This document shows positions 47,992-58,561 of a DNA stretch of 64,000 nt, one piece after another; position 1 is the stretch's first letter, and every line of letters starts with the position of its first letter. A program made the position numbers and the translations under genes. The notes beneath the pieces are model-generated. The model saw nothing but the letters and a program-made list of their open reading frames with translations. It was not told where the DNA came from and made no database searches. Origin of the DNA: Planctomycetota bacterium (GTDB lineage: Bacteria > Planctomycetota > UBA8742 > UBA2392); assembly GCA_027493625.1 (NCBI GenBank), contig JAOSKM010000001.1, positions 1,748,657 through 1,812,656 on the forward strand, in the 5' to 3' direction.

Positions 47992-49668
47992 TTGGCCTTG
48001 TCCGTAAAACGCTGGAGCCAGCGCAGGCTGCTGTACCCGATCGCGATCTTCGCGATCATCGCCCCCACCGTGGTGATGGGGCTGTTCGGCGCTTACGCCC
48101 TGCGCGAAATCGAGTTGCGCCCCTCGCTGTACCGCGAGGAGCTGCGCAACGTGCAGGACGGGCTCGGCCTTGAACTGGAGCAGCGCATCTCCGAGCTGCG
48201 GCTGGAGCCGCCCGCCGGCGAGGACGACCTGCCACGCGTCTCCGACGAAGTCCGCAAGTACTTCGCCAACTACAACCGCGCCTTTGCCTCGCGCTGCTTC
48301 TACGGCATCAACGGCCGCGTCCTGGGCTCACACTCCGTGGAAGGCCAGCACAACCTGCCGGTGCCGGTGGTGCTGCAGGACGCGCTGACCACGCTGGCGC
48401 AGAACCCGCGGCCGGGGCTGACGCGTGAGTCGCTGTCCGTGAACTTGACCGGCGGCCAGCGCCGCGAGCCGACACCCTACGTGGTGTACCAGGGCGGCAG
48501 CGGATTCCTGGCCTGGGAGCTGATACCCAGCGAGGTGGACCGCCTGGTCAACGGCTATCTCGAACGTGTGGCGCTCGAGAACGACTCGCTGGTGCTGCAG
48601 CCCACCGACCGCCACAACCTGGACTGGCGCAGCCGGCCCAATGACCGCTACGAGACGCTGGGCTTCGTACCGGTGCATGCCGAGCTGCTGCCGACACGCT
48701 ACGTGGTGCTGAAGCTGGATGCCGACCGCCAGTTCTACAAGGACAGCAAGCTGCTCAGCAGCATCTTCGTGATCATCGCCGTGCTGTGCGTGCCGATCGT
48801 GGCCAGCGCCACGCTGATGGTGGTGCACATGATCCTGCGCGAATCCAGCGAGGCGCGCAAGAAGGTCGACTTCGTCAGCAACGTCACCCACGAGCTGAAG
48901 ACGCCGCTCACCAGCATCCGCATGTTCGTGGAAACCCTGAAGCTGGGCCGCGTCAAGAACCCCGAGCAGGTCAACGCCTGCCTCGACACCATCATGACCG
49001 AAACCGACCGCCTGGGCGCGCTGATCGACCACGTGCTCAGCTTCAGCAAGGTCGAAAACCAGGTGAAGAAGTACAACTTCCAGCTCGCCAACCTGCCCAA
49101 GGTGGTACGCGACACCATCAGCCTGTTCCGCGCCCAGATGTCGGGCCAGGACGGCGAGATCCGCCTCAAGGTGCTGCCCGGCGTGCCCAGCGAGGCCACC
49201 TTCGACAAGGACGCCATCCGCGAGGTGGTGCTGAACCTGCTCAGCAATGCCATCAAGTACAGCGGCGACGACAAGTTCGTCACCGTGATGGTCGGTGTTG
49301 ACCGCAACGACCTGTTCATCGAGGTCGCCGACCGCGGCGTCGGCATCCCGCCCGAGGAACAGGCCCGCATCTTCGAGAAGTTCTACCGCGTCGACCAGGC
49401 GCTTTCCCGCAAGGTGGACGGCACCGGCCTCGGTCTTGCGATCTGCAGGGAAATCGTGCAGGCCCATGACGGGCGTATCACCGTGGAATCGATGTGGGGA
49501 AAAGGCAGTCGTTTCACGGTCTACATCCCGTATAAGAGGGCCAAGGCGCCCACGCGCCGCACGACCACGGTGACCACGCGCTCGACCGCGGTCAGCGATC
49601 GGGTGCACACGGGCGAGCACCCGGTGCCTCCCGCGGAATCCAGGGTGACGGCAGGAGACGCGACATGA
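47992..49668 (+). CDS. Membrane sensor histidine kinase
   Basis: A 558-residue kinase: membrane helix (about 15-37), extracytoplasmic sensor domain of about 200 residues, second helix (about 249-275), then HisKA with the phospho-acceptor H300 in SNVTHELKTPLTSIRMF, N box NLLSNAIKYS, G1 DRGVGIPPEEQARIFEKFYR and G2 GTGLGLAICREIV. The C-terminus has a Thr/Pro-rich tail. The start is a TTG at 47992 with AAAGGG before it. No response regulator is next to it. It overlaps the following gene by four bases. Confidence 0.9.
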   Translation: MALSVKRWSQRRLLYPIAIFAIIAPTVVMGLFGAYALREIELRPSLYREELRNVQDGLGLELEQRISELRLEPPAGEDDLPRVSDEVRKYFANYNRAFASRCFYGINGRVLGSHSVEGQHNLPVPVVLQDALTTLAQNPRPGLTRESLSVNLTGGQRREPTPYVVYQGGSGFLAWELIPSEVDRLVNGYLERVALENDSLVLQPTDRHNLDWRSRPNDRYETLGFVPVHAELLPTRYVVLKLDADRQFYKDSKLLSSIFVIIAVLCVPIVASATLMVVHMILRESSEARKKVDFVSNVTHELKTPLTSIRMFVETLKLGRVKNPEQVNACLDTIMTETDRLGALIDHVLSFSKVENQVKKYNFQLANLPKVVRDTISLFRAQMSGQDGEIRLKVLPGVPSEATFDKDAIREVVLNLLSNAIKYSGDDKFVTVMVGVDRNDLFIEVADRGVGIPPEEQARIFEKFYRVDQALSRKVDGTGLGLAICREIVQAHDGRITVESMWGKGSRFTVYIPYKRAKAPTRRTTTVTTRSTAVSDRVHTGEHPVPPAESRVTAGDAT

Positions 49669-50993
49669 ACGGGGTACGCTGGCTCGCGACGCTGCTGCTG
49701 GGGGCAATGCTGGCGCTCACGCTGGTGGGCGCGCAGGAGTTCCCCGAGCCCCCGCCCGAAGAAGAAGAGCCCAGGCAGCAGAAAGGCTCGCTGCAGCCGC
49801 GCCCCGAGGACGACCCCAAGACCGGGCTGTGGGTATCCAAACTCGGCGCCGCGCGCGCCCGCACCCTGGCCACCGCACCGGGCGTGCTGCTGCACCATGT
49901 GCTCAGCCCCGACGGCGAGCGCTTCTACTACCACCGCGAACTGCCCCCCACTGATGCCGTCCCGCGCGGCACACGCTACGCCCTCTGGACCGCGGGCCCC
50001 GACAAGGCCGAAAGCAAGGTCGCCGACACCGGCGCCGAATCCGCGCCGCCGCTGTTCCTGGCCGACGGGCGCATCCTGTTCTGCGTGCGCCGCTACGACA
50101 GCAACGAGGACGGCGCCCTCGACGATCAGGATGACGCCACCCTGGTGGTCAGCAATCGCGACGGCGGCAACCTGCGCAACGTCGCGGAGCTGCAGCCCGG
50201 CGAAAACCCGGTCGCGGTCTGGAACGACGACCGCGACGTGCTGATCAACACCGCCGGCGAAGACGACGTCAACGGCTGGATCGTCAGCCTCAACCTGGTG
50301 CGCGGAGACCGCACCCGCGTGGTGCGCGCCTTCAACGTCGAGCTGGTGCTCGATGACGGCCGCCTGCTGATCGAGCGTCTGCAGGCGCCCGAGCCCGACA
50401 AGGGCCGCCCCACCCGCTTCAATCCATGGAACCCGGCGCCCGAGACCGACGAAGATTCCAAGCAGCCACTGCCCGACCTGCTCGATCCCACCACCCACTT
50501 CATCTTCAATCCCAAGGACGACAGCGAGATCCAGCTTTACGGCGCCAGCCGCCGCTCGCGCATCCTGATCCACGCCGAGGGCTCGTTCTTCGGGCACCAG
50601 GAACCCAGCGAGCCCTCCGAAGACAACCGCGGCTGGGGCTACTGGGGACCGGAAACCGTCACCCGCCAGCTGTCGGAACTGCTGATCGTGGACGACCCCC
50701 AGCATCACGACACACGAGCACCCAGCGCGCGCTACAACTATTACGCCCTGGGCTGGATCGCCGAGCGCGGCCTGCTGGTCATGGAACGCGGCAACCTGGC
50801 ATCACGGCTGCTGCTTTTCGACCGCGCCCTCAAGACCCACCGCCTGGCCAGCTTCGAGTTCAGCGCACAAGGCTTCGTGGCCAGCAGGGACGGGCTCACC
50901 ATCGGCTGGCTGGACGTCGAGGACACCGACAAGAACGGGTACCTCGAGCCCTGGAAAGACCACAGCCGCCTCAACCTCATCCGCATCGAGTAA
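49665..50993 (+). CDS. Secreted protein with beta-propeller-like repeats and EF-hand-like loops
   Basis: A 442-residue exported protein (signal MNGVRWLATLLLGAMLALTLVGAQE). The mature part has blade-like repeats (GVLLHHVLSPDGERFYYHRE, APPLFLADGRILFCVRR) as in TolB/WD40-like propellers. Two calcium-loop-like motifs are seen: DSNEDGALDDQDD near 145 and DTDKNGYLEPWKD near 420. Its ATG overlaps the histidine kinase stop, so it may serve as a partner or sensor for that kinase; this is inference from position. Confidence 0.75.
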   Translation: MNGVRWLATLLLGAMLALTLVGAQEFPEPPPEEEEPRQQKGSLQPRPEDDPKTGLWVSKLGAARARTLATAPGVLLHHVLSPDGERFYYHRELPPTDAVPRGTRYALWTAGPDKAESKVADTGAESAPPLFLADGRILFCVRRYDSNEDGALDDQDDATLVVSNRDGGNLRNVAELQPGENPVAVWNDDRDVLINTAGEDDVNGWIVSLNLVRGDRTRVVRAFNVELVLDDGRLLIERLQAPEPDKGRPTRFNPWNPAPETDEDSKQPLPDLLDPTTHFIFNPKDDSEIQLYGASRRSRILIHAEGSFFGHQEPSEPSEDNRGWGYWGPETVTRQLSELLIVDDPQHHDTRAPSARYNYYALGWIAERGLLVMERGNLASRLLLFDRALKTHRLASFEFSAQGFVASRDGLTIGWLDVEDTDKNGYLEPWKDHSRLNLIRIE

Positions 50994-51111
50994 TCGGGCA
51001 CAGGCTGCTTCGGTACTGTCCCCCTGCCGCGCGCATGGCAGCTTCAGGCCGCGCCACAGGTGCCTGTCCCCGCTCGCGTTCCCTTGTTAGAAACCCACGC
51101 GGAGGCCCACC

Positions 51112-52844
<1,733 letters not shown>

Positions 52845-52909
52845 CGCTGGAACGCGGCCGTCCCGGCCGCCCACGGCGGGCCGGAGGCCTGCCCGCCTCT
52901 CTTCCGGGC

Positions 52910-52939
52910 TTGGCGCGCGTCGCATGCACAGGCTATAAT
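52910..52939 (+). promoter_or_regulatory. Promoter of the toxin-antitoxin pair, leaderless
   Basis: TTGGCG (52910-52915) and a perfect TATAAT (52934-52939) are separated by 18 bases. The antitoxin ATG at 52946 lies six bases past the -10, so transcription should begin at or next to the start codon. Confidence 0.65.
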
Positions 52940-52945
52940 CGCGGC

Positions 52946-53170
52946 ATGCCACAGACCGTCGACATTGACGCCATTCTCAAGCTCAGCGTCGAGCAACGGT
53001 TGAAGCTGCTGGAAGCCATCTGGGACTCGCTGGCGGAGGATGACGCCGACATTCCGGTTGATCCGGCCGTCCTGGCCGAGATGCGCCGCCGCAGCCAGTG
53101 GGCACGCGACAACCCGGACAAGTTGATCTCCCACGACGAAATGAAGGCCCGAATCCGGAACCTGATGTGA
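52946..53170 (+). CDS. Antitoxin of a ParE/RelE-type pair
   Basis: A 74-residue protein of the 'addiction module component' type (about 70 residues, opening with LKLSVEQRLKLLEAIWDSLA). These antitoxins bind and neutralise a ParE/RelE-like toxin and usually repress their own promoter. The ATG at 52946 lies directly after a TATAAT box. The stop overlaps the toxin start by one base. Confidence 0.85.
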   Translation: MPQTVDIDAILKLSVEQRLKLLEAIWDSLAEDDADIPVDPAVLAEMRRRSQWARDNPDKLISHDEMKARIRNLM

Positions 53171-53466
53171 TGCGGGCCAGTTTCCTGCCCGACTTCTGGA
53201 TCGACGTCGTGGAAGCCGCTGAGTGGTTTGATGAGCAGCGTCCGGGTCTGGGGCGTGAGTTCGTCGCCGCCGTGGACGCGTCAATCGACAAGGTACTGGA
53301 GAACCCTCGCGCGTATCGCGCCGTGGATGCCCCCACCCGCCGATTCATCATCAAGCGATTCCAACACCTGTTGTTCTATGAAGCCGAAGCGGACAACGTA
53401 CTCTTCCTCGGAGTTGTGCACGGTTCTCGTGAGGTAAACCGCTGGCTTGAACGCCGCCGCGGCTGA
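53170..53466 (+). CDS. ParE/RelE-family toxin
   Basis: A 98-residue protein with the RelE/ParE fold pattern (DVVEAAEWFDEQRPGLGREF, VLENPRAYRAVDAPTRR, RFQHLLFYEAEADNVLFLGV). The final strand region VVHGSREVNRWLERR is typical. ParE-like members poison gyrase and RelE-like members cleave mRNA; which applies cannot be read here. The ATG at 53170 overlaps the antitoxin stop. Confidence 0.87.
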   Translation: MRASFLPDFWIDVVEAAEWFDEQRPGLGREFVAAVDASIDKVLENPRAYRAVDAPTRRFIIKRFQHLLFYEAEADNVLFLGVVHGSREVNRWLERRRG

Positions 53467-53565
53467 AGCAGGGCAGGGGCGTCGCTAGACACGTGGACGC
53501 CGGCGACACTGAGACGGAGCTGAACCTCAACAACCCGCCAGCCCGGTACAGATTCTTATGACTTG

Positions 53566-53593
53566 GTAGGGACACGCGGCAGCTTGTCCCTAC
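53566..53593. repeat. GTAGGGACA hairpin
   Basis: GTAGGGACA (53566-53574) pairs with TGTCCCTAC (53585-53593). The same arm sequence (AGGGACACGC) appears in the hairpin at 55856, so it is a small repeat family or a repeated terminator. Confidence 0.55.
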
Positions 53594-53625
53594 GTAGACC
53601 GGACCGTAACGCAGAGGAACATGAC

Positions 53626-53971
53626 ATGCCCAAGTTCAACCAGGTGGCGCCGGCGTTTGCGGCTCGGGACTTTGAGGGGCTGGTGGCGTTCTATCGCGAC
53701 GTGCTGGGCTTTGAGGTCGGCTACAAGACCGGCGTGTACGCCGTGCTGGCGCGTGACGGCGTTCAGCTTCACATCTACCCCGAGCGTGACGGCGCGGTCG
53801 GCGGCAACAACAGCGCCTCACTTCTTCGTCGACGGCGTGGACGAGATCTACGAGGCCGTGCGCGAGCGCGCCAACATCATCCACCCCATCAGCGACCAGG
53901 ACTACGGCCTGCGCGACTTCCTGATCGCAGACCCCGAAGGCAACAAGATCGGCATCGCCCAGCGGCTGTGA
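53626..53971 (+). CDS. Glyoxalase/bleomycin-resistance (VOC) family protein, one frameshift
   Basis: About 114 residues in two frames. The first part (FNQVAPAFAARDFEGLVAFY, RDVLGFEVGYKTGVYAVLAR, DGVQLHIYPE) and the second (HFFVDGVDEIYEAVRERAN, DFLIADPEGNKIGIAQ) form a complete VOC metal-binding protein with likely ligands His and Glu. Near 53819 one extra T separates GNNSA from HFFVD. The activity is not determined; VOC members include glyoxalase I, dioxygenases and resistance proteins. Confidence 0.8.
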
Positions 53972-54069
53972 TTCGACCGTCGCCGACCCGCAACGCGGGG
54001 CGTACTTCGTCCACCACCTCAGCCGAAGAATTTCAGGTCAATGGACGCTTGCTGCGCGGAAGGCAGGTG

Positions 54070-54117
54070 CTGCAACAACCAGGCCGAAAACCCGGTCAAG
54101 ATTCCGATGTCATGACC
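54070..54117 (+). pseudogene. Fragment of a urocanate hydratase C-terminus
   Basis: In one frame this stretch reads [15 protein letters not shown] followed by a stop, matching the urocanase C-terminus of hutU at 52810-52844 ([13 protein letters not shown]). The codons differ (GTC for GTG, GAA AAC for GAG AAC), so it is not an exact recent copy. The remaining 230 bases between 53971 and 54203 show no gene. Confidence 0.55.
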
Positions 54118-54202
54118 GTGCCGTTCACTTCAACGACTCGACTGCACGGCGCAGGTGCGACTGCAAGGCGATTTTTCTCACTTCCGATGCTAGAACCCCG
54201 CC

Positions 54203-55857
54203 ATGCTCATTCCTTCGCGCATGGCAGTCCGGCGTCGCCGCGTCTTCGTGGTGGTGTACGCGCTGCTGATCACCTGCGGCATGGCGTGGCCGTTGCTCAC
54301 CCCCTGGCTCCATGACCAGCACGAGGGCTACTGCTACGCGACACGGCTGATCACACTGGCCGAGGGCTTGAGTTCGCAGCATGCCCACCCGCGCTGGAGC
54401 CCCGAGCTCGCGGCCGGGCACGGCTATCCCCTGCTGAACTTCTATCCGCCGGGTTTCAGCTACCTTGCGCTGGCGTTCCTGCCGCTCGGCGCGGTGACGG
54501 CTGTCAAGGTCACGGTGGTGCTGGCGACATTCGCCGGGATTCTGCTGCTGTACGGGCTGGGGCGCCACGTCGGTGGATTCGCGGGCGGAATGGTCGCATG
54601 CACTGTGGGACCGCTGGCGACGTACACAACCTGCAACCTGTATACGCGCGGCGACTTCGCGGAGTACACGGCCTTCTTCGCAGCCGCCGGGGTAGCGTGG
54701 GCGCTGCTGTACGCGCTGAAGGCCAGGATGCGTCCGGGCCCGTTGCTGCTGTTCGCGGCGGCGTTCGGCGCGTTCGTGCCGCTGCATACGATCTCTTCCC
54801 TGGTGTACACCACGATCTTCGTGCTGATCGCCGCGGTGATGGCCGCGCGCCACCGTTTCAGCGCGGCGCGCTGGCTGCGTCTGGCCGGCGGGTTCGCGTT
54901 GGGCCTGGCCCTCAGTGCCTGGTACTGGCTGCCGGCACTGCTGGAAAACGCTACGTCTCGACCGATCGGATGCTGGACGGCGCGTACTTCATCGAGCTCC
55001 ATTTCACCAGGTCGCCGAACTTCTTCCTGGCCGTCAGCCGCTCGCAGCCGGTACTCGGCCTGGTGATCACCGCGTGCTTCGTGTTCAGCCTCGCGGCCGC
55101 ACTGAAGCTTCGTCGAAAGCGGGTCTGGCTGAGCCTGTGCGGGTTCATCGTGCTGGGTTGCATCATGCTGAACTTCCCGGTTTCGGAGCCGTTCTGGCAG
55201 CATGTTCCGCTCGTCCGCTACATCCAGTTCCCCTGGCGGCTCAACGGCCCCGCGGTTCTCTTCGCCTGCGCGGGGATGGCCGCGGCGGTGCGGGTGTTCA
55301 GGCCCTGGATGCGGCGACGCGTGCTGCCTGCCGGCGCGGCGTTGTTCGCGGTGCTGTGGCTGCTCGCGCTGGCGGTTTCGCTGCAGAAGCTCGTATGGAT
55401 CCAGCCTTGCCCCGGTGATCTTGAACCCGGCGTGAATCACTGGGTCACGACCAGCGGCCGGGACGAGTACCTGCCAAAGGGCGTAGACAGGGCCCCCATC
55501 GAGTTTTCCGCTCCGCTGCTTACTCCTCAAGTCGTGGTTGAGTCGTCATCCGTTTCCGGCGCGGTCATCGAAGCAGTGGTCCGGTGCGACTCCGCGCAGC
55601 GCGTGGTCATACGGCAGTGGGCATACCCGGGCTGGGAAGTGCACGTCGACGACAATCCCGTAGCATGGCGCGCGGACGACCTCGGACGCCTCTGCCTGGA
55701 TGTATCGCCGGGCAGGCACGAAATCCGTGCGGAGATGCGCCGCACGGGCATACAGAAGTCTGCGGAGTGGCTCAGCGGCTTGTCGGCGATGCTGGCCGGG
55801 CTGGGCGCGATCCGGCTGCTGCGCCGCAGCAAGCGCGAGCTCGAACACGGGTTGTAG
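54203..55857 (+). CDS. Polytopic membrane protein of the PTPS-related (glycosyltransferase-like) type; one frameshift
   Basis: About 551 residues with ten or more membrane helices and a C-terminal soluble beta domain. The first loop has the pattern WSPELAAGHGYPLLNFYPPG, which belongs to membrane proteins of the PTPS-related family (PF10131), relatives of PMT-type glycosyltransferases. The frame is lost in the AAAA at 54945-54948, where adding one A joins LPALLEK to RYVSTDRMLDGAYF. A sugar-transfer role is an inference from the family. The start may also be the ATG at 54221. Confidence 0.77.
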
Positions 55858-55879
55858 GGACACGCAATCGCGTGTCCCT
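55856..55879 (+). repeat. AGGGACACGC hairpin
   Basis: A perfect 10-bp inverted repeat (55856-55865 with 55870-55879) overlapping the stop of the membrane protein gene. Same arm type as the hairpin at 53566. No T-tract follows. Confidence 0.6.
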
Positions 55880-55997
55880 GCGGCTCATGAGCGATTGCAT
55901 CTTCGACGGCCGTGTTTGATGATCGTGCGTTTCGAGTCGCGGACCGCCATGCCTCATCCAAGCTTGCCCCGTCGCCTGGAAGCTGTAACCTGACGGC

Positions 55998-56222
55998 ATG
56001 CCGATCACCAGGGTGAAAGCGCGCGGAGTCGTGAAGTGGTACGACGCCCGCAAAGGTTACGGGTACGCGACGCGCAAGGGCGCGCCGGAGGTCTTCCTGC
56101 ACTACGGCGCGATCCGCGGCGACGGAGTGATTGAGCTGAAGGCCGGCCAGGAAATCGAGTTCATCCTGGAACAGACCGAGCGCGGGGCAGTCGCCCACGA
56201 AATCGCGCTGATCGGCAAGTAG
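55998..56222 (+). CDS. Cold-shock domain protein
   Basis: A 74-residue nucleic-acid-binding OB-fold protein. The cold-shock pattern is GVVKWYDARKGYGYATRKG with EVFLHYGAI; the RNP-1-like stretch reads KGYGYA rather than KGFGFI, with aromatic residues kept. CspA-type proteins act as RNA chaperones. Convergent with the DUF502 gene five bases away. Confidence 0.92.
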   Translation: MPITRVKARGVVKWYDARKGYGYATRKGAPEVFLHYGAIRGDGVIELKAGQEIEFILEQTERGAVAHEIALIGK

Positions 56223-56227
56223 CCGGC

Positions 56228-57307
56228 TCAGTCGGTCTTTTCGCCCGGGGCGTCCACTTCGCGGGTTTCCGGCTCAGGTGCGTCCCCGTTGCCGGTCACT
56301 TCTTCCTCGATCTTCTTGAGCGCCTGCGACTTGCGCAGCATTGCCGTGTGGCGCTTGCGGATCTGCTCGTTGATGGTGTGCGACAGCGCGTACTGCGGGC
56401 CCGAAGCCGGCCGGACCTGCTCTTCCTTCGGCGCCAGCACGCCGCCCGAGATCACGAACTTCATGGCGTCTTCCACCGTCACGTCAACCTGGATCACTTC
56501 GTCGGCCGGCATGATCATGCAGTAGCCGGTCATCGGCGCCGGTGAACTGGGCACGTAGACGGTGACCATGCGCTTGCCGGTGGCCTCCTGAACCGACTTG
56601 AGGCCGGAGCCTGTCACGAAGGCGATCGACCACAGGTCGCGGCGCGGGTACTCGATCACGGCCACGGTGTCGAACTCGATGGTCTTGTTGTCGCTGAAGA
56701 AGAATTCGACCAGCTGCTTGGCGTGCGGGTAGATCGAGCGGATCACCGGCACCCTGGTGACGAACCACTCCAGCAGGCCCACGAACTTGCGCCCGAAGAA
56801 GTTGCGCGCCAGGAAGCCCAGCAGCACCACCAGGGTCAGGCCCAGCACGCTGGCCAGCAGGTAATCGAACCAGTGATAGGACTCCACCCGCCCGCTGTAC
56901 TGGTTGTATGAGCGCTGCCAGCCGTTGGCGTCCAGGATGTACTGCAGCAGGCTGCGTTCTTTGCCGGGCGGGGTCAGTCCCTGGAACTGTTCCGGCAGGT
57001 CCATTACGCGGGGCATGCGGCGCAACGCCTGCTCGCTGTGGATGGCGCCGGGCACAGCGCTCTCCGCCCCGTTTGCGACAAAGAAGTTGTCGGGCAGGTA
57101 CTCCAGTTCCTCGGGGCTGAGCTTGCGCGGCTCGTACAGCTTCACACTGTCGATGGCCTGGATGGTCAGCTCCACCACGTAAACGCGCAGGATGTCCCAC
57201 ACCCAGGCGAAAATCGCGATCGTGATCACCGCGGGCAGGATGATCGACAGCCCCTTAACGAACGCCCGCGTGATCGGACCGGCTTTCTTTTTCGGAGGTT
57301 TGCTCAT
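56228..57307 (-). CDS. DUF502 family membrane protein
   Basis: A 359-residue protein with two membrane helices (about 17-40 and 137-160) and the DUF502 pattern: FVKGLSIILPAVITIAIFAW, RVPVIRSIYPHAKQLVEFFF, YPRRDLWSIAFVTGSGLKSV and VYVPSSPAPMTGYCMIMP. Function of the family is not established. I chose the ATG at 57307 (MSKPPKKKAG). The first ectodomain is longer than usual for the family. A Glu-rich C-terminal tail follows. Confidence 0.88.
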   Translation of the reverse strand: MSKPPKKKAGPITRAFVKGLSIILPAVITIAIFAWVWDILRVYVVELTIQAIDSVKLYEPRKLSPEELEYLPDNFFVANGAESAVPGAIHSEQALRRMPRVMDLPEQFQGLTPPGKERSLLQYILDANGWQRSYNQYSGRVESYHWFDYLLASVLGLTLVVLLGFLARNFFGRKFVGLLEWFVTRVPVIRSIYPHAKQLVEFFFSDNKTIEFDTVAVIEYPRRDLWSIAFVTGSGLKSVQEATGKRMVTVYVPSSPAPMTGYCMIMPADEVIQVDVTVEDAMKFVISGGVLAPKEEQVRPASGPQYALSHTINEQIRKRHTAMLRKSQALKKIEEEVTGNGDAPEPETREVDAPGEKTD

Positions 57308-57392
57308 GGACACCGCCCAGCGAAATGTAGGCGTGAGGGCGGGCCCGGTCAACAGCGCTTGACCGGTGTTACTCACCCAATAGACTTCATCG

Positions 57393-58487
57393 ATGCGGAT
57401 TCACCGGCACGACGTGCGGGACCTCGCGTTGTCTTTCGGCCTGGCGTTCGACCTGCGAAGGGTCACCCAGGCCGGTGTCGCGTTGTGCTGGACGCTGGTC
57501 GTGCTGCTGGGAGTCACGGGCATCCTGTCGTGGCGCGTCAGCGGCGGGCAGTGGCTGTCCGCGGAAGGGCTGATCGGGGCCTGGCTGGCGATCACCGGCA
57601 GCAGCTGGGGCCCGGGCGACCTCCTGCTGTGGGGCTGCAGCTTCGCCGGCTGGCTGGCCGGCTTCCTGTACCTGTGCGCGCCGGTGCTGCGCAGCGCGGC
57701 CCTGGACGTCTGCCGCGACGAACGCGAGCGCAACCCCTCCATCCCCGCCCTCAACCGCCAGGCGGCTTTTTCGCCGCTGCTCATGCTGCTGCTGCCCGCG
57801 CTCTGCTTCCTGCTGGTGCTGCTCTGGAGCCTGCTGACCTTCATCCCCGGCATGGCGGGCGCGATGATTTCCGCCCTGGCGCTGATCCCGGTGATGCCCG
57901 TCGCCCTGTTCGGCGCGGCGTTCCTGCTGGCAGGTTTCGCGGCCGCGCCCATGATGCCCCCCACAGCCATGGTGGAGGGGCGCGACTACCTTGAAACCGT
58001 GAGCCGCCCCGTCAGCTACGTGATGCAGCGCCCCGGGCTGTACCTCGCCTACTGGGCGGCAAAGCTGGGCGTGGTCGGCGCCTCCGCCCTGGCGGGCGGC
58101 GCGGTGCTGGCGCTGGCCTGGGGCATGGTGGCGGGCGCGCTCTGGCTGGTCGGTCAGCACGAGCTGCTGCAGGCCACCTGGCTGCAGGCCACGGTTTCCG
58201 GCGATCCCGAGAAAGAGGTCGCGCCGGCCGCGTTCGCGCTTGCAGTCGGGGCCTGGAGCACGGTTTTCCTGCTGGCGGCCTGGCTGATGGTGGTATCTCT
58301 GTCGGCGGACCTGCTGATCTACCTGTTGATGCGCTACCAGGTGGACGGCGTGACGTTTGACAAGATCACCGTGGCCGAGGAGCGCCTGCAGGCGCTGAAA
58401 ACCGCGGTGGACACGGCCGAAGAAGCCGAGGAAGCCCGCCAGCGCTTTGACGCCGCACAGGCCAAAGACCCTGCCCCCACGGCCTGA
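57393..58487 (+). CDS. Polytopic membrane protein, unknown
   Basis: A 364-residue protein with six to seven hydrophobic segments and a charged C-terminal helix (ERLQALKTAVDTAEEAEEAR). No recognised family. It resembles in plan other planctomycete 'glycerophosphoryl diester-like' multi-helix proteins but no motif supports more. It precedes the GspE/PilB gene by 75 bases on the same strand. Confidence 0.7.
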   Translation: MRIHRHDVRDLALSFGLAFDLRRVTQAGVALCWTLVVLLGVTGILSWRVSGGQWLSAEGLIGAWLAITGSSWGPGDLLLWGCSFAGWLAGFLYLCAPVLRSAALDVCRDERERNPSIPALNRQAAFSPLLMLLLPALCFLLVLLWSLLTFIPGMAGAMISALALIPVMPVALFGAAFLLAGFAAAPMMPPTAMVEGRDYLETVSRPVSYVMQRPGLYLAYWAAKLGVVGASALAGGAVLALAWGMVAGALWLVGQHELLQATWLQATVSGDPEKEVAPAAFALAVGAWSTVFLLAAWLMVVSLSADLLIYLLMRYQVDGVTFDKITVAEERLQALKTAVDTAEEAEEARQRFDAAQAKDPAPTA

Positions 58488-58561
58488 TTTGCCCAACCCT
58501 TTGCGCGCAACGGCGTTAAACTCAACGCCGCCCTGTGCGGGCGCGAACCATTGAGGAAGCC

